From Hydrocarboniphaga daqingensis (GTDB lineage Bacteria; Pseudomonadota; Gammaproteobacteria; Nevskiales; Nevskiaceae), in assembly GCF_900129825.1 (NCBI RefSeq), contig NZ_FQWZ01000003.1, forward strand, positions 1-54,002: a DNA stretch of 54,002 nucleotides, given 5' to 3'. Under the pieces are notes generated by a model. That model was not told the origin of the DNA and searched no databases. It worked only from the letters and a program-made list of their open reading frames with translations. Below are positions 1-9,322 of this stretch, one piece after another. The translations under genes were made by a program, and so were the position numbers. Numbering within the stretch: position 1 is the stretch's first letter; the number at the start of each line of letters is the position of its first letter.

Positions 1-348
<348 letters not shown>

Positions 349-363
349 GTTTCAGAAAAAGCT

Positions 364-391
364 TTGCAAATATCAGCGGGGCGCGTACAAT
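364..391 (+). promoter_or_regulatory. Possible sigma-70 promoter for the S10 operon
   Basis: TTGCAA (364-369) and TACAAT (386-391) are separated by 16 bases, close to sigma-70 consensus. The -10 box sits in the loop of the tuf terminator hairpin. Transcription would start near 398, leaving a leader of only about 45 bases before rpsJ. That leader holds a 6-bp inverted repeat (ACTGAG/CTCAGT, 428-441) abutting the ATG. A start site has not been shown; this is inferred from motifs. Confidence 0.5.
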
Positions 392-408
392 CCGCGCCCC
401 GCTGTTTG
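375..408 (+). terminator. Terminator-like hairpin after tuf
   Basis: A perfect 11-bp stem (375-385 with 393-403) encloses a 7-base loop and is followed by GTTTGTT. It lies 27 bases after the tuf stop, so it can end tuf transcription. The T-tract is short and broken, so termination may be partial. The loop also contains the -10 box of a possible rpsJ promoter. Confidence 0.7.
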
Positions 409-441
409 TTCCCACCGTTCTTTAAAGACTGAGACCTCAGT

Positions 442-756
442 ATGGCCGCCAGCCAATCCATTCGCATCCGGCTTAAGGCATTCGATCATCGGCTTATCGA
501 TAAGTCGGCGAAAGAAATTGTCGAGACCGCGAAGCGGACCGGCGCCGTTGTGCGCGGGCCCATCCCGCTGCCGACCCGCAAAGAGCGCTTCACCATCCTG
601 GTATCGCCGCACGCCGACAAGGACGCGCGCGACCAGTACGAGATTCGCACCCACAAGCGCCTGATGCAGATCGTGGATCCGACGGAAAAGACCGTCGATG
701 CGCTTTCCAAGCTCGACCTCCCCGCGGGCGTCGAAGTCCAGATCAAAGTCAACTAA
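442..756 (+). CDS. rpsJ: 30S ribosomal protein S10
   Basis: The 104-residue product matches S10 in length and sequence: [14 protein letters not shown] at the start, [15 protein letters not shown] in the middle and the usual YEIRTHKRL segment. S10 sits in the head of the 30S subunit and, with NusB, takes part in antitermination. It opens the S10 operon. The ATG follows an inverted repeat and has only a weak purine stretch (GAG) eight bases upstream, so translation may depend on leader folding. Confidence 0.97.
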   Translation: MAASQSIRIRLKAFDHRLIDKSAKEIVETAKRTGAVVRGPIPLPTRKERFTILVSPHADKDARDQYEIRTHKRLMQIVDPTEKTVDALSKLDLPAGVEVQIKVN

Positions 757-771
757 GGCGAGGACTCAGAT

Positions 772-1407
772 ATGACAATCGCCATCATTGGCCGCAAGGC
801 CGGCATGACCCGCATCTTCACCGAAGCTGGTGAATCGATCCCGGTCACTGTTATCGAATGCAGCCCCAACCGCATCACCCAGCTCAAGTCCGTCGACACC
901 GACGGGTACAAGGCTGTCCAGGTGACGGCGGGTGAGGTCAAGACCAGCCGCGTCAACAAGGCGCTCACCGGCCACTTCAAGAAGGCCGGCGTTGAGGCTG
1001 GCCGTCTCCTTCGCGAAATTCGTCTCGACGAATCCGAGGGTGCCGATTTCGCCGTTGGTGGCGAAATCAAGGTCGGCGCCTTTGACGGCGTCAAGGCTGT
1101 GGACGTCACTGGTACCAGCATCGGCAAGGGCTTTGCCGGCGTGCAGAAGCGCTGGAACTTCGGTGGCGGTCGCGCCAGCCACGGTAACTCGCTGTCGCAT
1201 CGCGCGCCCGGCTCCATCGGTCAACGCCAGTCCCCCGGCAAGGTGTGGAAGGGCAAGAAGATGGCCGGCCACATGGGCAACAAGCGCGTTACGGCTCTCA
1301 ACCTCGACCTCGTCAAGATTGACGTCGAGCGCAACCTGCTCCTGGTCAAGGGTGCCGTTCCGGGTGCCGCCAACGGCAACGTGATCGTTCGCCCGACCGT
1401 GAAGTAA
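772..1407 (+). CDS. rplC: 50S ribosomal protein L3
   Basis: The 211-residue product begins [16 protein letters not shown], the typical L3 start, and carries the [18 protein letters not shown] segment that reaches toward the peptidyl transferase centre. The Gln in RQSPG is where E. coli L3 is N5-methylated by PrmB. GAGGA precedes the ATG. It lies 15 bases after rpsJ and 13 before rplD. L3 nucleates 50S assembly together with L24. Confidence 0.97.
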   Translation: MTIAIIGRKAGMTRIFTEAGESIPVTVIECSPNRITQLKSVDTDGYKAVQVTAGEVKTSRVNKALTGHFKKAGVEAGRLLREIRLDESEGADFAVGGEIKVGAFDGVKAVDVTGTSIGKGFAGVQKRWNFGGGRASHGNSLSHRAPGSIGQRQSPGKVWKGKKMAGHMGNKRVTALNLDLVKIDVERNLLLVKGAVPGAANGNVIVRPTVK

Positions 1408-1420
1408 GAAGAACGACATC

Positions 1421-2026
1421 ATGGAACTCCAACTTCACAACAGCTCCACCACGGTCGCCGTCTCTGACGCGGTCTTCGGTGTCGAGTACAACCGCGCCCT
1501 CGTGCACCAGATCGTGACGGCCTATCAGGCCGGTGGTCGTGCGGGTACCAAGAAACAGAAGACCAAGGGCGAAGTCCGCGGTGGCGGTAAGAAGCCGTGG
1601 AAGCAGAAGGGTACGGGCCAGGCTCGCGCCGGCTCGATCCGTTCGCCGCTGTGGCGTGGTGGTGGCGTGACGCACGCCGCCGTGCCGCGTGACTTCTCGC
1701 AGAAGGTCAACCGCAAGATGTATCGCGGCGCGATCCGCTCGATCGTCTCCGAGCTGGCTCGCAGCGGCAACCTGCTGGTCACCGACGCGTTTGCCGTCGA
1801 AGCCGGCAAGACCAAGTCGCTGGTGCAGAAGCTCACGACGCTGGGTCATAGCGACGTGCTGATCGTGTCGGAATCGATCGATCAGAACCTGTACCTGTCG
1901 GCTCGCAATCTTCACAAGGTCGGCCTGTGCGACGTCGCAGCGCTCGATCCGGTGACGCTGCTGGCGCACGACAAAGTGGTAATCACGACCGATGCGGTCA
2001 AGAAGCTGGAGGCCTGGCTGTCATGA
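1421..2026 (+). CDS. rplD: 50S ribosomal protein L4
   Basis: The 201-residue product has the L4 pattern: a globular domain interrupted at about residues 40-75 by a Gly/Lys/Arg-rich loop ([19 protein letters not shown]) that enters the exit tunnel. In E. coli L4 also represses its own operon through the S10 leader. The leader here is too short to carry that E. coli structure. The stop overlaps the rplW start as ATGA, which suggests translational coupling. Confidence 0.96.
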   Translation: MELQLHNSSTTVAVSDAVFGVEYNRALVHQIVTAYQAGGRAGTKKQKTKGEVRGGGKKPWKQKGTGQARAGSIRSPLWRGGGVTHAAVPRDFSQKVNRKMYRGAIRSIVSELARSGNLLVTDAFAVEAGKTKSLVQKLTTLGHSDVLIVSESIDQNLYLSARNLHKVGLCDVAALDPVTLLAHDKVVITTDAVKKLEAWLS

Positions 2027-2364
2027 GCAATATCGTCGATAACGCGACCAAGCCCGTGAAGCTGTCGAGCGAGCGCATCCACGCCATCATCCTGGCGCCG
2101 GTCGTTTCCGAGAAGAGCACCCGCGCCGCCGAAAAGAACAATCAGGCCGTGTTCAAGGTCCTGCGTGACGCCAAGAAGCCGGAGATCAAGGCCGCAATCG
2201 AAGCCTTGTTCAAGGTGACGGTCGAAGATGTCCAGACCTCGAACGTCAAGGGCAAGGTCAAGCGCTTCGGCCAGAGCTTCGGCCGCCGCAGCGATTGGAA
2301 GAAGGCCTACGTCACGCTCGCAGCCGGCCAGGAAATCGACTTCCTCGGCACCGCGAACGCTTAA
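2023..2364 (+). CDS. rplW: 50S ribosomal protein L23
   Basis: The start was set at the ATG overlapping the rplD stop, giving 113 residues. A longer in-frame reading upstream only shadows rplD. The core, [18 protein letters not shown] followed by a [15 protein letters not shown] segment, is L23, which sits at the tunnel exit and docks trigger factor, SRP and SecYEG. It is about a dozen residues longer than E. coli L23, mostly at the N-terminus ([14 protein letters not shown]). Confidence 0.95.
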   Translation: MSNIVDNATKPVKLSSERIHAIILAPVVSEKSTRAAEKNNQAVFKVLRDAKKPEIKAAIEALFKVTVEDVQTSNVKGKVKRFGQSFGRRSDWKKAYVTLAAGQEIDFLGTANA

Positions 2365-2392
2365 GCGAAACGAAGACTAGAGAGATACGACC

Positions 2393-3229
2393 ATGCCATT
2401 GGTCCAAATGAAACCGACGTCGCCGGGCCGTCGCCACCAGGTCAAGGTGGTCACGCCGGGTCTGTGGAAGGGCGAACCCCACGCACCGCTGCTCGAGAAG
2501 AACGGCCCTGCCGGCGCCCGTAACAACAACGGGCACATCACCACGCGTCACAAGGGTGGTGGTCACAAGCAGACGTATCGCATCATCGACTTCAAGCGCA
2601 ACAAGGACGGCGTGCCGGCCAAGGTTGAGCGCGTCGAATACGATCCGAACCGCTCGGCCCACATTGCGTTGCTGTGCTACGCCGACGGTGAGCGCCGCTA
2701 CATCATCGCGCCGCGCGGCGTTGTTGCCGGCGACACGCTGCAGTCTGGCTCGGATGCGCCGATCAAGCCGGGTAATTCGCTGCCGCTGCGTAACATCCCG
2801 CTGGGTTCGACCGTGCATTGCATCGAGCTGCGTCCTGGCAAGGGCGCGCAGCTGGCTCGCTCCGCTGGTGCGGCCGTGCAGTTGGTTGCTCGCGAAGGTG
2901 AGTACGCGACGATCCGTCTGCGTTCTGGCGAAATGCGCAAGGTTCACGCTGATGGTCGCGCCACGATGGGCGAAGTCAGCAACAACGAGCACAACCTGCG
3001 CCAGTATGGCAAGGCAGGCGCCAAGCGCTGGAAGGGCATTCGGCCGACCGTTCGCGGCGTCGTTATGAACCCGGTCGACCACCCGCACGGTGGTGGTGAA
3101 GGTAAGTCTGGCCAGGGTAATCCGCACCCGGTTACGCCGTGGGGCCAGCAGACGAAGGGTCTCAAGACCCGCAAGAACAAGCGCACGGATAAGTTCATCA
3201 TCCGCAGCCGTCACAAAGCGAAGAAGTAA
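2393..3229 (+). CDS. rplB: 50S ribosomal protein L2
   Basis: The 278-residue product is near-canonical L2, with [26 protein letters not shown] and the highly conserved [13 protein letters not shown] loop that carries the histidine implicated in peptidyl transferase centre function. L2 bridges the subunits and is needed for subunit association. Length and order (L23-L2-S19) are as expected. The ATG at 2393 has AGAGAG upstream and no competing start. Confidence 0.97.
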   Translation: MPLVQMKPTSPGRRHQVKVVTPGLWKGEPHAPLLEKNGPAGARNNNGHITTRHKGGGHKQTYRIIDFKRNKDGVPAKVERVEYDPNRSAHIALLCYADGERRYIIAPRGVVAGDTLQSGSDAPIKPGNSLPLRNIPLGSTVHCIELRPGKGAQLARSAGAAVQLVAREGEYATIRLRSGEMRKVHADGRATMGEVSNNEHNLRQYGKAGAKRWKGIRPTVRGVVMNPVDHPHGGGEGKSGQGNPHPVTPWGQQTKGLKTRKNKRTDKFIIRSRHKAKK

Positions 3230-3239
3230 GGACTAGGCC

Positions 3240-3512
3240 ATGCCGCGTTCCGTAAAGAAGGGTCCGTTCATCGATCACCATCTGTCCAAGAAGGTGACCG
3301 ACATGCAGGGCAGCCGCGTGAAGAAGCCGATCAAGACCTGGTCGCGCCGCTCCATGGTGACGCCGGATTTCGTCGGTCTGACGATTCAGGTGCACAACGG
3401 CAAGGCTCATATGCCGGTGTTCATCACCGACAACATGGTCGGTCACAAGCTCGGCGAATTTGCGCCCACCCGGACCTTCAAGGGTCACGGTGGCGACAAG
3501 AAGACGGGCTAA
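3240..3512 (+). CDS. rpsS: 30S ribosomal protein S19
   Basis: The 90-residue product begins [15 protein letters not shown] and ends with a basic tail after GEFAPTRTF, both diagnostic of S19. The protein forms a complex with S13 in the 30S head near the A-site tRNA. The gene is ten bases after rplB, with AAGGA just upstream of the start. Confidence 0.97.
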   Translation: MPRSVKKGPFIDHHLSKKVTDMQGSRVKKPIKTWSRRSMVTPDFVGLTIQVHNGKAHMPVFITDNMVGHKLGEFAPTRTFKGHGGDKKTG

Positions 3513-3522
3513 GGAGATCGCC

Positions 3523-3864
3523 ATGCAGACTCAAGCCGTCCTCAAGTTTGTGCGCCTGTCCCCGCTCAAGGGTCGTCTCGTCGCGGACATGGTCCGTGGC
3601 AAGAAGGTCGATGAAGCGCTCAACATCCTGAAGTTCTCGAACCAGCGCGCCGCTGGACTGATCAAGAAAGTTCTTGAATCGGCCATCGCCAACGCCGAGA
3701 ACAACAACGGTGCCGATGTCGACGAACTTCGCGTTGCGGAGATCTTTGTCGACGGTGGCCCGGTGATGAAGCGCATCATGCCGCGTGCCAAGGGCCGCGC
3801 CGATCGCATCTCCAAGCCGACGAGCCACGTCACCATCCGCGTTTCGGACGAAAAGAAGAAGTAA
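3523..3864 (+). CDS. rplV: 50S ribosomal protein L22
   Basis: The start was placed at the ATG preceded by AAGGAG, ten bases after the rpsS stop. This gives 113 residues beginning [19 protein letters not shown]22 lines the exit tunnel with a long beta hairpin, here [27 protein letters not shown]; macrolide-resistance changes in other bacteria map to this hairpin. Upstream in-frame codons belong to the rpsS region and are not used. Confidence 0.95.
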   Translation: MQTQAVLKFVRLSPLKGRLVADMVRGKKVDEALNILKFSNQRAAGLIKKVLESAIANAENNNGADVDELRVAEIFVDGGPVMKRIMPRAKGRADRISKPTSHVTIRVSDEKKK

Positions 3865-3873
3865 GGCAGACCT

Positions 3874-4563
3874 ATGGGCCATAAAGTAAATCCGAACGGT
3901 TTCCGCCTGGGCATCACGACCCAGTGGACGTCCAACTGGTACGCCGAGCGTCGCGCGTACGGCGAGAACCTGAACAAGGACATCGCGGTCCGCGAGTTCT
4001 TGCGCAAGAAGCTGGCTAGCGCCTCGGTGTCGAAAATCCAGATCGACCGTCCGGCGAAGTCCGCCCGCGTGACGATCCACACGGCCCGTCCGGGCATCGT
4101 GATCGGTAAGAAGGGCGAGGACATCGAGAAGCTGAAGCAGGAAGTCGCGGCCAAAATGGGCCTCAAGACCGACAGCGTTCACATCTCGGTCGAAGAAATT
4201 CGCAAGCCAGAGCTCGACGCCCGCCTGATCGCCGAATCCGTTGCTCAGCAGCTCGAGCGTCGCATCATGTTTCGCCGTGCGATGAAGCGTGCTGTTCAGA
4301 ATGCGATGCGTTTGGGCGCTGGCGGCATCAAGATCCAGGTCGGTGGCCGTTTGAACGGCGCCGAAATCGCACGTACCGAGTGGTACCGCGAAGGTCGCGT
4401 TCCGCTGCACACGCTGCGCGCGATGGTTGATTACAACACCGCGGAAGCGAAGACCACGTACGGCGTCATTGGCGTCAAGGTGTGGGTCTTCACCGGTGAG
4501 ACCTTCGAAACCGATCGTCTGGTCGGCAAGAAGGATGAAGCGGGTGAAGCCGCTACTGCCTGA
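3874..4563 (+). CDS. rpsC: 30S ribosomal protein S3
   Basis: The 229-residue product starts [14 protein letters not shown] and has a type II KH RNA-binding domain with the GXXG loop in [11 protein letters not shown] at about residues 72-82. The C-terminal S3 domain follows ([25 protein letters not shown]). S3 forms part of the mRNA entry tunnel and helicase site. A short tail, [11 protein letters not shown], ends the protein. Confidence 0.97.
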   Translation: MGHKVNPNGFRLGITTQWTSNWYAERRAYGENLNKDIAVREFLRKKLASASVSKIQIDRPAKSARVTIHTARPGIVIGKKGEDIEKLKQEVAAKMGLKTDSVHISVEEIRKPELDARLIAESVAQQLERRIMFRRAMKRAVQNAMRLGAGGIKIQVGGRLNGAEIARTEWYREGRVPLHTLRAMVDYNTAEAKTTYGVIGVKVWVFTGETFETDRLVGKKDEAGEAATA

Positions 4564-4571
4564 GCTGTTCA

Positions 4572-4597
4572 CGCGCCCCTCGCGCAACCGTTTTTTT
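4572..4597 (+). promoter_or_regulatory. Weak stem followed by T7 between rpsC and rplP
   Basis: The 48-base rpsC-rplP gap holds a 4-bp CGCG stem (4572-4575 with 4581-4584) and then seven Ts at 4591-4597, just before the AGGAG of rplP. The stem is too weak to be called a terminator. The T-run could promote pausing or RNA polymerase slippage. It may equally be chance. Confidence 0.25.
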
Positions 4598-4611
4598 AGG
4601 AGTCCGCTGCC

Positions 4612-5025
4612 ATGATGCAGCCCAAGAGAACCAAATTCCGCAAGCAGATGAAGGGTCGCAACCGCGGCCTGGCGCAGAACGGCAACAAGGTCAGCTTCGG
4701 TGAGTTCGGCCTCAAGGCCACCGAGCACGGCATGATCACCGCGCGCCAGATCGAAGCGGCGCGTCGTTGCATCACGCGTTACGCCAAGAAGGGCGGCAAG
4801 CTGTGGATCCGTATCTTCCCGGACGCGCCGGTGACCAAGAAGCCGCTGGAAGTCCGCATGGGCTCCGGTAAGGGCAACGTCGAATACTGGGTCGCCAAGG
4901 TTCAGCCCGGCAAGATGCTGTACGAAATGGAAGGCGTGACCGAAGCCGAAGCCCGCGAGGCATTCGAGCTGGCCGCCGCCAAGCTGTGCGTCAAGACCAC
5001 CTTCGTTCAGCGGACGATTCTGTAA
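4612..5025 (+). CDS. rplP: 50S ribosomal protein L16
   Basis: The 137-residue product begins [19 protein letters not shown], aligned with [11 protein letters not shown] of E. coli L16, so the first of two ATGs is used; AGGAG lies nine bases upstream. L16 contacts the elbow of A-site tRNA. Arg82, in VRMGSGKGN, corresponds to the Arg hydroxylated by YcfD/RoxA in E. coli. The stop overlaps the rpmC start by one base (TAATG). Confidence 0.96.
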   Translation: MMQPKRTKFRKQMKGRNRGLAQNGNKVSFGEFGLKATEHGMITARQIEAARRCITRYAKKGGKLWIRIFPDAPVTKKPLEVRMGSGKGNVEYWVAKVQPGKMLYEMEGVTEAEAREAFELAAAKLCVKTTFVQRTIL

Positions 5026-5231
5026 TGAAGAACACCGATTACATCAAGTCGCTGGTTGGCAAAGACAGCGCCGGTCTGAAGACCGAACTCGAGGCCCTGC
5101 GCCGCGAGCAGTTCAACCTGCGTATGCAGGGTGCCATGGGTCAGGCCAACCAGACGCATCTGGCGGCCGCCACGCGCAAGAAGATTGCGCAGGTCAAGAC
5201 CTTCCTCACTAAGCAGCAGACCAAGGCTTGA
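5025..5231 (+). CDS. rpmC: 50S ribosomal protein L29
   Basis: The 68-residue product is helical and basic, with the family motif [14 protein letters not shown]. The start overlaps the rplP stop by one base, which gives the normal L29 length; the upstream in-frame Met lies within rplP. L29 sits next to L23 at the exit-tunnel rim. The C-terminal tail (LTKQQTKA) is slightly extended. Confidence 0.94.
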   Translation: MKNTDYIKSLVGKDSAGLKTELEALRREQFNLRMQGAMGQANQTHLAAATRKKIAQVKTFLTKQQTKA

Positions 5232-5235
5232 AGTC

Positions 5236-5520
5236 ATGAGCGAAGTCGAAAACACCAGCCCGGCCACGGCCGAGCACAAAGAGCGCCGCATCGTCGGTCG
5301 CGTTGCCTCGAACAAGGGCGACAAGACGATCACGGTCGTGGTCGAGCGCACCGTCAAGCATCCGATCTATAACAAGATCCTGCGTCGCTCCACCAAGCTG
5401 TACGCCCACGACGAAGCCAACCAGTGCAAGGAAGGCGACTTGGTGGCAATCGTTGAGACTCGTCCGCTGTCGCGCACCAAGCGCTTCAAGCTGGTCGAGA
5501 TCATCCAAACCCACGCCTGA
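5236..5520 (+). CDS. rpsQ: 30S ribosomal protein S17
   Basis: The 94-residue product has the S17 OB-fold signature: [18 protein letters not shown], then [14 protein letters not shown] and the C-terminal [16 protein letters not shown]. The start is four bases after the rpmC stop, with GCTTGAAG as the only upstream purine stretch. S17 is an early 16S rRNA-binding protein and the last gene of the S10 operon. Confidence 0.95.
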   Translation: MSEVENTSPATAEHKERRIVGRVASNKGDKTITVVVERTVKHPIYNKILRRSTKLYAHDEANQCKEGDLVAIVETRPLSRTKRFKLVEIIQTHA

Positions 5521-5542
5521 TCGACCGAAGGAGTAACGCGCC

Positions 5543-5908
5543 ATGATGCAGCAAGAATCCTTCCTCGTCGCCGCTGACAATAGCGGTGCGAAGACCGTGC
5601 AGGTCATCCAGGTCAAGGGCAGCACCTATCGCCGTTACGCCAATATTGGCGACGTGATCAAGGTGACGGTCAAGGATGCGATCCCCCGCGGCAAGGTCAA
5701 GAAGGGCGAAGTGCACGATGCTGTCGTCGTCCGCACCCGTCACGGTGTTCGTCGTCCGGACGGCTCGACGATCCGTTTCGATACCAACGCTGCCGTGCTG
5801 CTGACCAGCAAGGGCGAGCCGATCGGCACCCGTATCTTCGGGCCGGTCACGCGCGAGCTGCGCGAGAACTTCATGAAGATCGTTTCGCTCGCGCCTGAAG
5901 TTATCTAA
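5543..5908 (+). CDS. rplN: 50S ribosomal protein L14
   Basis: The 121-residue product opens [17 protein letters not shown] and carries [20 protein letters not shown] and [10 protein letters not shown], all conserved in L14. AAGGAG lies upstream of the first ATG; two tandem Met codons leave a one-residue uncertainty. L14 binds 23S rRNA at the subunit interface and is the target of the silencing factor RsfS. It is the first gene of the spc operon, only 22 bases after rpsQ, and no separate promoter was seen. Confidence 0.95.
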   Translation: MMQQESFLVAADNSGAKTVQVIQVKGSTYRRYANIGDVIKVTVKDAIPRGKVKKGEVHDAVVVRTRHGVRRPDGSTIRFDTNAAVLLTSKGEPIGTRIFGPVTRELRENFMKIVSLAPEVI

Positions 5909-5929
5909 GGCCGGGTCCAGAGAACTGCT

Positions 5930-6250
5930 ATGAGCAAGATCAAGAAAGGCGACGAGATCATCGTCATCACCGGCAAGGACAAGGGTCGCCGCGGCAACGT
6001 GTCGCGCGTGCTCGATGGTGCGCTGGTGGTTGAGGGCATCAACGTTGCCAAGCGTCACACCAAGGGCAACCCGCAGGCGGGTGTCGCCGGTGGCATCGTC
6101 GAGAAGGAGATGCCGATCGACATCTCGAATGTTGCGCTGTTTAACAGCAAGACCGGCAAGGCTGATCGCGTTGGCTTCAAGTTCGTCGGCGAGGGTGCCG
6201 ACCGCAAGAAGGTCCGCATCTTCAAGTCCAGCAAAGAGCTGGTTGATTAA
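5930..6250 (+). CDS. rplX: 50S ribosomal protein L24
   Basis: The 106-residue product contains the N-terminal KOW motif ([19 protein letters not shown]) and the L24 segment [15 protein letters not shown]24 starts 50S assembly by binding the 5' end of 23S rRNA. The gap to rplE (91 bases) is one of the longest inside the ribosomal cluster and carries a structured element. Confidence 0.96.
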   Translation: MSKIKKGDEIIVITGKDKGRRGNVSRVLDGALVVEGINVAKRHTKGNPQAGVAGGIVEKEMPIDISNVALFNSKTGKADRVGFKFVGEGADRKKVRIFKSSKELVD

Positions 6251-6275
6251 TCAAACGGTTTTCAGTCCCAGGTGA

Positions 6276-6311
6276 CCGGGCTCCAGCTTGTCTGGAGAGT
6301 TCGGAAGCCCG
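6276..6311 (+). promoter_or_regulatory. Structured rplX-rplE spacer, candidate S8 repressor site
   Basis: Inside the 91-base gap, CTCCAG (6281-6286) pairs with CTGGAG (6292-6297). An outer CGGG (6277-6280) can pair with CCCG (6308-6311), enclosing an asymmetric internal bulge. In E. coli, S8 represses the spc operon by binding a 16S helix 21 mimic at exactly this rplX-rplE junction. The position and the helix-bulge-helix shape fit that role. Binding by S8 is an inference, because the consensus internal loop was not verified. Confidence 0.4.
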
Positions 6312-6341
6312 ACCGGAAGCACAACTGGAAACGAGCGAGTC

Positions 6342-6878
6342 ATGGCAAATCTGCAGCAGCTTTACAAAGACAAGATCGCCCCGGCGCTTAAAGTGCAGCT
6401 GGGTTGCAACGTCATGGCGGTTCCCCGCCTGACCAAGATCACGCTGAACATGGGCGTTGGTGAGACCACCAGCGACAAGAAGGTCATCGAGCATGCCGTC
6501 AAGGACATGACGGCGATTGCCGGCCAGAAGCCGGTTATCACGAAGACCCGTATCTCGATCGCCGCGTTCAAGGTTCGTGAGAACTACCCTGTTGGCGTCA
6601 AGGTGACGCTGCGCGGCCCGCAGATGTTCGAGTTTCTGGAGCGCCTGCTCGTGATCGCGCTGCCCCGCATTCGCGACTTCCGCGGCATCTCCCCGCGTGG
6701 TTTCGACGGTGCCGGCAACTTCAACTTCGGCATCAACGAACAGATCATCTTCCCGGAAATCGAGTACGACAAGGTCGACACGCTCCGCGGTATGAACATC
6801 ACTTTCACCACCACGGCGAAGACGGATGCCGAAGGCCGAGCGCTGCTCGATGCCTTCAACTTCCCCTTCCGCAAGTAA
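6342..6878 (+). CDS. rplE: 50S ribosomal protein L5
   Basis: The start at 6342 gives 178 residues (E. coli L5 has 179). The product has [30 protein letters not shown] and the C-terminal [18 protein letters not shown]5 binds 5S rRNA with L18 and contacts P-site tRNA. An earlier in-frame Met lies in the structured spacer and would add residues with no family match. Confidence 0.95.
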   Translation: MANLQQLYKDKIAPALKVQLGCNVMAVPRLTKITLNMGVGETTSDKKVIEHAVKDMTAIAGQKPVITKTRISIAAFKVRENYPVGVKVTLRGPQMFEFLERLLVIALPRIRDFRGISPRGFDGAGNFNFGINEQIIFPEIEYDKVDTLRGMNITFTTTAKTDAEGRALLDAFNFPFRK

Positions 6879-6895
6879 GACCGAGCGAGACCAAC

Positions 6896-7201
6896 ATGGC
6901 CAAGAGAAACATGATCGAGCGCGAAGCCAAGCGCGCGAAGCTGGTTGCCAAGCTCGGCAAGAAGCGTGACGCGCTCAAGGCAGTCGTCGTCAGCGCCACG
7001 GCGTCCTACGACGAGAAGCAGGCCGCTGCTGTTGCGCTGCAGAAGCTGCCGCGTGACTCCAGCTACACCCGTCAGCGCAACCGTTGTGCGTTGACCGGCC
7101 GCAGCCGCGGCGTTTACAGCAAGTTTGGTCTCGCGCGTCACAAGCTGCGCGAAGCCGCGATGCGCGGCGAAGTGCCGGGCCTCAAGAAAGCCAGCTGGTA
7201 A
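6896..7201 (+). CDS. rpsN: 30S ribosomal protein S14 (long, zinc-free type)
   Basis: The 101-residue product is the long S14 form with one cysteine ([11 protein letters not shown]) and no CXXC pairs, so it does not bind zinc, unlike the short form. The C-terminal block [18 protein letters not shown] is diagnostic. S14 is a late 30S-head assembly protein. The neighbouring rpmJ is of the zinc-binding type. Confidence 0.96.
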   Translation: MAKRNMIEREAKRAKLVAKLGKKRDALKAVVVSATASYDEKQAAAVALQKLPRDSSYTRQRNRCALTGRSRGVYSKFGLARHKLREAAMRGEVPGLKKASW

Positions 7202-7216
7202 GGAACGAGTAGAACC

Positions 7217-7615
7217 ATGAGCATGACCGACCCCGTTGGCGATTTCCTGACTCGCATCCGTAACGGCCAGCAGGCCCGCAAGAAGCAGATCACCGCCCCC
7301 GCATCCAAGTTGAAGAGCGCCATCGCCCAGGTGTTGAAGGACGAAGGCTACATCGCCGGTTTTGAGACCGTCGAAGCCGGCGCCGGCAAGAAGACGCTGG
7401 CCGTGACGCTGAAGTATTACGACAACAAGCCGGTGATCGAGCGTATCGATCGCATCAGCAAGCCAAGCCTGCGCGTCTACAAGGCGTCGGGCGAGCTGCC
7501 GACCGTTCTCGGCGGCCTGGGCATCGCGATCATCTCGACGCCCAATGGCGTTGTGACGGACAAGGCGGCTCGCGCCGCAGGTCAGGGCGGCGAAGTGCTC
7601 TGCATCGTCGCCTAA
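7217..7615 (+). CDS. rpsH: 30S ribosomal protein S8
   Basis: The 132-residue product begins [18 protein letters not shown] and has the C-terminal block [17 protein letters not shown], conserved in S8. The family organises the 16S central domain through helix 21. In E. coli it represses the spc operon at the rplX-rplE junction, where this window has a candidate hairpin element. Confidence 0.96.
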   Translation: MSMTDPVGDFLTRIRNGQQARKKQITAPASKLKSAIAQVLKDEGYIAGFETVEAGAGKKTLAVTLKYYDNKPVIERIDRISKPSLRVYKASGELPTVLGGLGIAIISTPNGVVTDKAARAAGQGGEVLCIVA

Positions 7616-7653
7616 GCCATCCGTCGAACTCACTGAATCTAGGACGAGAAGCC

Positions 7654-8184
7654 ATGTCCCGTGTAGCTAAAATGCCGGTGGTGATCCCCGCCGGCGTCAC
7701 CATCACCAGCGACGCTGGTGTCGTGACCATCAAGGGCGCCAAGGCGTCGCAGACCGTGGCACTGGGCCATGGCGTTGTGGTTGAAATCGGCAACGGTGAA
7801 GCCGTCGTCAGCGCCGATTCGATCAAGTCGAATGCGATGCAGGCTGGAACGATTCGCGCGCTGCTCAACAACGCTGTCGTGGGCGTGACCAAGGGCTACG
7901 AGCGCAAGCTGCAGCTGGTCGGCGTCGGTTACCGCGCCTCGGTTGCCAATAACAAGGTCAACCTGAGCGTTGGCCTGTCGCATCCGGTCGAGCATCCGAT
8001 TCCGGCCGGCATCAGTGTCGTTTGCCCGACGCAGACCGACATCGTGATCACCGGTCCGAGCAAGCATATGGTCGGTCAGCTCGCCGCGCAGTTGCGCAGC
8101 TACCGTCCGCCTGAGCCCTACAAGGGCAAGGGCGTGCGTTATTCGGATGAGAAGGTTGTGCTGAAGGAAGCCAAGAAGAAGTAA
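7654..8184 (+). CDS. rplF: 50S ribosomal protein L6
   Basis: The 176-residue product carries the L6 start MSRVAKMPVVIPAGV and the C-terminal signature RPPEPYKGKGVRYSDE. L6 lies near the sarcin-ricin loop and the GTPase-associated centre. There is a 38-base gap to rpsH and a 62-base, T-containing gap to rplR with no clear stem. Confidence 0.96.
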   Translation: MSRVAKMPVVIPAGVTITSDAGVVTIKGAKASQTVALGHGVVVEIGNGEAVVSADSIKSNAMQAGTIRALLNNAVVGVTKGYERKLQLVGVGYRASVANNKVNLSVGLSHPVEHPIPAGISVVCPTQTDIVITGPSKHMVGQLAAQLRSYRPPEPYKGKGVRYSDEKVVLKEAKKK

Positions 8185-8246
8185 CGCCCCGCGCCATCGC
8201 GCATCCGCGTTTTCTTCCCACCATTGAGTAGTACCGAGCCGGCACC

Positions 8247-8603
8247 ATGAAAGACAAGAAGCAAGTTCGCCTGCGTCGCGCGCGTCGCACGCGTTTCAAA
8301 ATCCGCGAGTTGGGCGTTTACCGCTTGGCCGTGCACCGCACGCCGAGCCACATCTACGCCCAGATTATTGCGCCGAATGCGGGCGAGACCGTCGCCGCTG
8401 CCTCCACCGTCGAAAAGGTGGTCGCTGAAGGTTTGAAGGCGACCGGCAATGTCGACGCCGCCAAGAAAGTTGGCCAGCTGATCGCCGAGCGGGCGAAGGC
8501 AGCCGGCATTACCACCGTCGCGTTCGATCGCGCCGGTTTCAAGTATCACGGTCGTATCAAGGCCCTCGCTGACGCGGCGCGTGAAGCCGGTTTGGAGTTT
8601 TAA
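8247..8603 (+). CDS. rplR: 50S ribosomal protein L18
   Basis: The 118-residue product has an Arg/Lys-rich N-terminus ([18 protein letters not shown]) and ends [26 protein letters not shown], both typical of L18. The protein mediates attachment of 5S rRNA to the 50S subunit together with L5. It is followed by rpsE after three bases. Confidence 0.96.
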   Translation: MKDKKQVRLRRARRTRFKIRELGVYRLAVHRTPSHIYAQIIAPNAGETVAAASTVEKVVAEGLKATGNVDAAKKVGQLIAERAKAAGITTVAFDRAGFKYHGRIKALADAAREAGLEF

Positions 8604-8606
8604 GTC

Positions 8607-9122
8607 ATGGCAACGAACATGCAGTACGACGACTCGCAGAGCAGCGGCGACTTCAAGGAGAAGCTCGTTACCGTTAACCGCGTCAGCAAGACGGTCAAGG
8701 GCGGCAAGCAGTTCGCCTTCACCGCGCTGACCGTTGTTGGCGACGGCGCCGGTCGGGTCGGTTTCGGTTATGGCAAGGCGCGCGAAGTGCCTCAGGCCAT
8801 TTCCAAGGCAATGGACCAGGCTCGCAAGAACATGATCACCGTGCCGCTCAAGGGTCTGACCCTGCAGCACGAAATCTGGGGCACCCACGGTGCGACCAAG
8901 GTGTTCATGCGTCCGGCCTCCGACGGTACCGGTGTTATTGCCGGCGGCGCGATGCGCGCTGTGTTTGAAGTGGCCGGTGTGCAGAACGTGCTGGCCAAGT
9001 CGTTTGGCTCGCGCAACCCGATCAACATGGTTCGCGCGACGCTCGATGCGCTCAAGCGCATGAACATGCCGTCCGAAATTGCCGCCAAGCGCGGCAAGAC
9101 GGTCGAAGAACTGCTTGCCTGA
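8607..9122 (+). CDS. rpsE: 30S ribosomal protein S5
   Basis: The 171-residue product has the N-terminal double-stranded-RNA-binding fold ([20 protein letters not shown]) and the segment [26 protein letters not shown]5 lines the mRNA entry channel with S3 and S4 and affects decoding accuracy. The Lys/Arg loop near residue 25-35, where spectinomycin resistance changes occur in other species, looks ordinary here. Confidence 0.96.
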   Translation: MATNMQYDDSQSSGDFKEKLVTVNRVSKTVKGGKQFAFTALTVVGDGAGRVGFGYGKAREVPQAISKAMDQARKNMITVPLKGLTLQHEIWGTHGATKVFMRPASDGTGVIAGGAMRAVFEVAGVQNVLAKSFGSRNPINMVRATLDALKRMNMPSEIAAKRGKTVEELLA

Positions 9123-9130
9123 GAACTGCC

Positions 9131-9322
9131 ATGAGCACGACGAAGCAAATCAAGGTCACGTTGATGAAGAGCATCTTTGGCCGCGTCAAGGGCCACAAGG
9201 AATGCGTCAACGGTCTGGGCCTGCGTAAGCCGCATCAGAGCGTGGTCATCGCCGCCACGCCCCAGAACATGGGCATGGTCAACAAGGCGTACTACCTGTT
9301 GAAAGTGGAAGAGGTCGCCTAA
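9131..9322 (+). CDS. rpmD: 50S ribosomal protein L30
   Basis: The 63-residue product has [29 protein letters not shown], the L30 pattern, and ends with a short beta strand. The normal gene order S5-L30-L15 supports it. The stop overlaps the rplO start by one base (TAATG), indicating coupled translation. Confidence 0.95.
   Translation: MSTTKQIKVTLMKSIFGRVKGHKECVNGLGLRKPHQSVVIAATPQNMGMVNKAYYLLKVEEVA

Noticed and set aside
3478-4728. 416-codon open frame antisense to rpsS-rplV-rpsC-rplP
   Set aside because: Runs across four ribosomal genes on the opposite strand and cannot be a gene.
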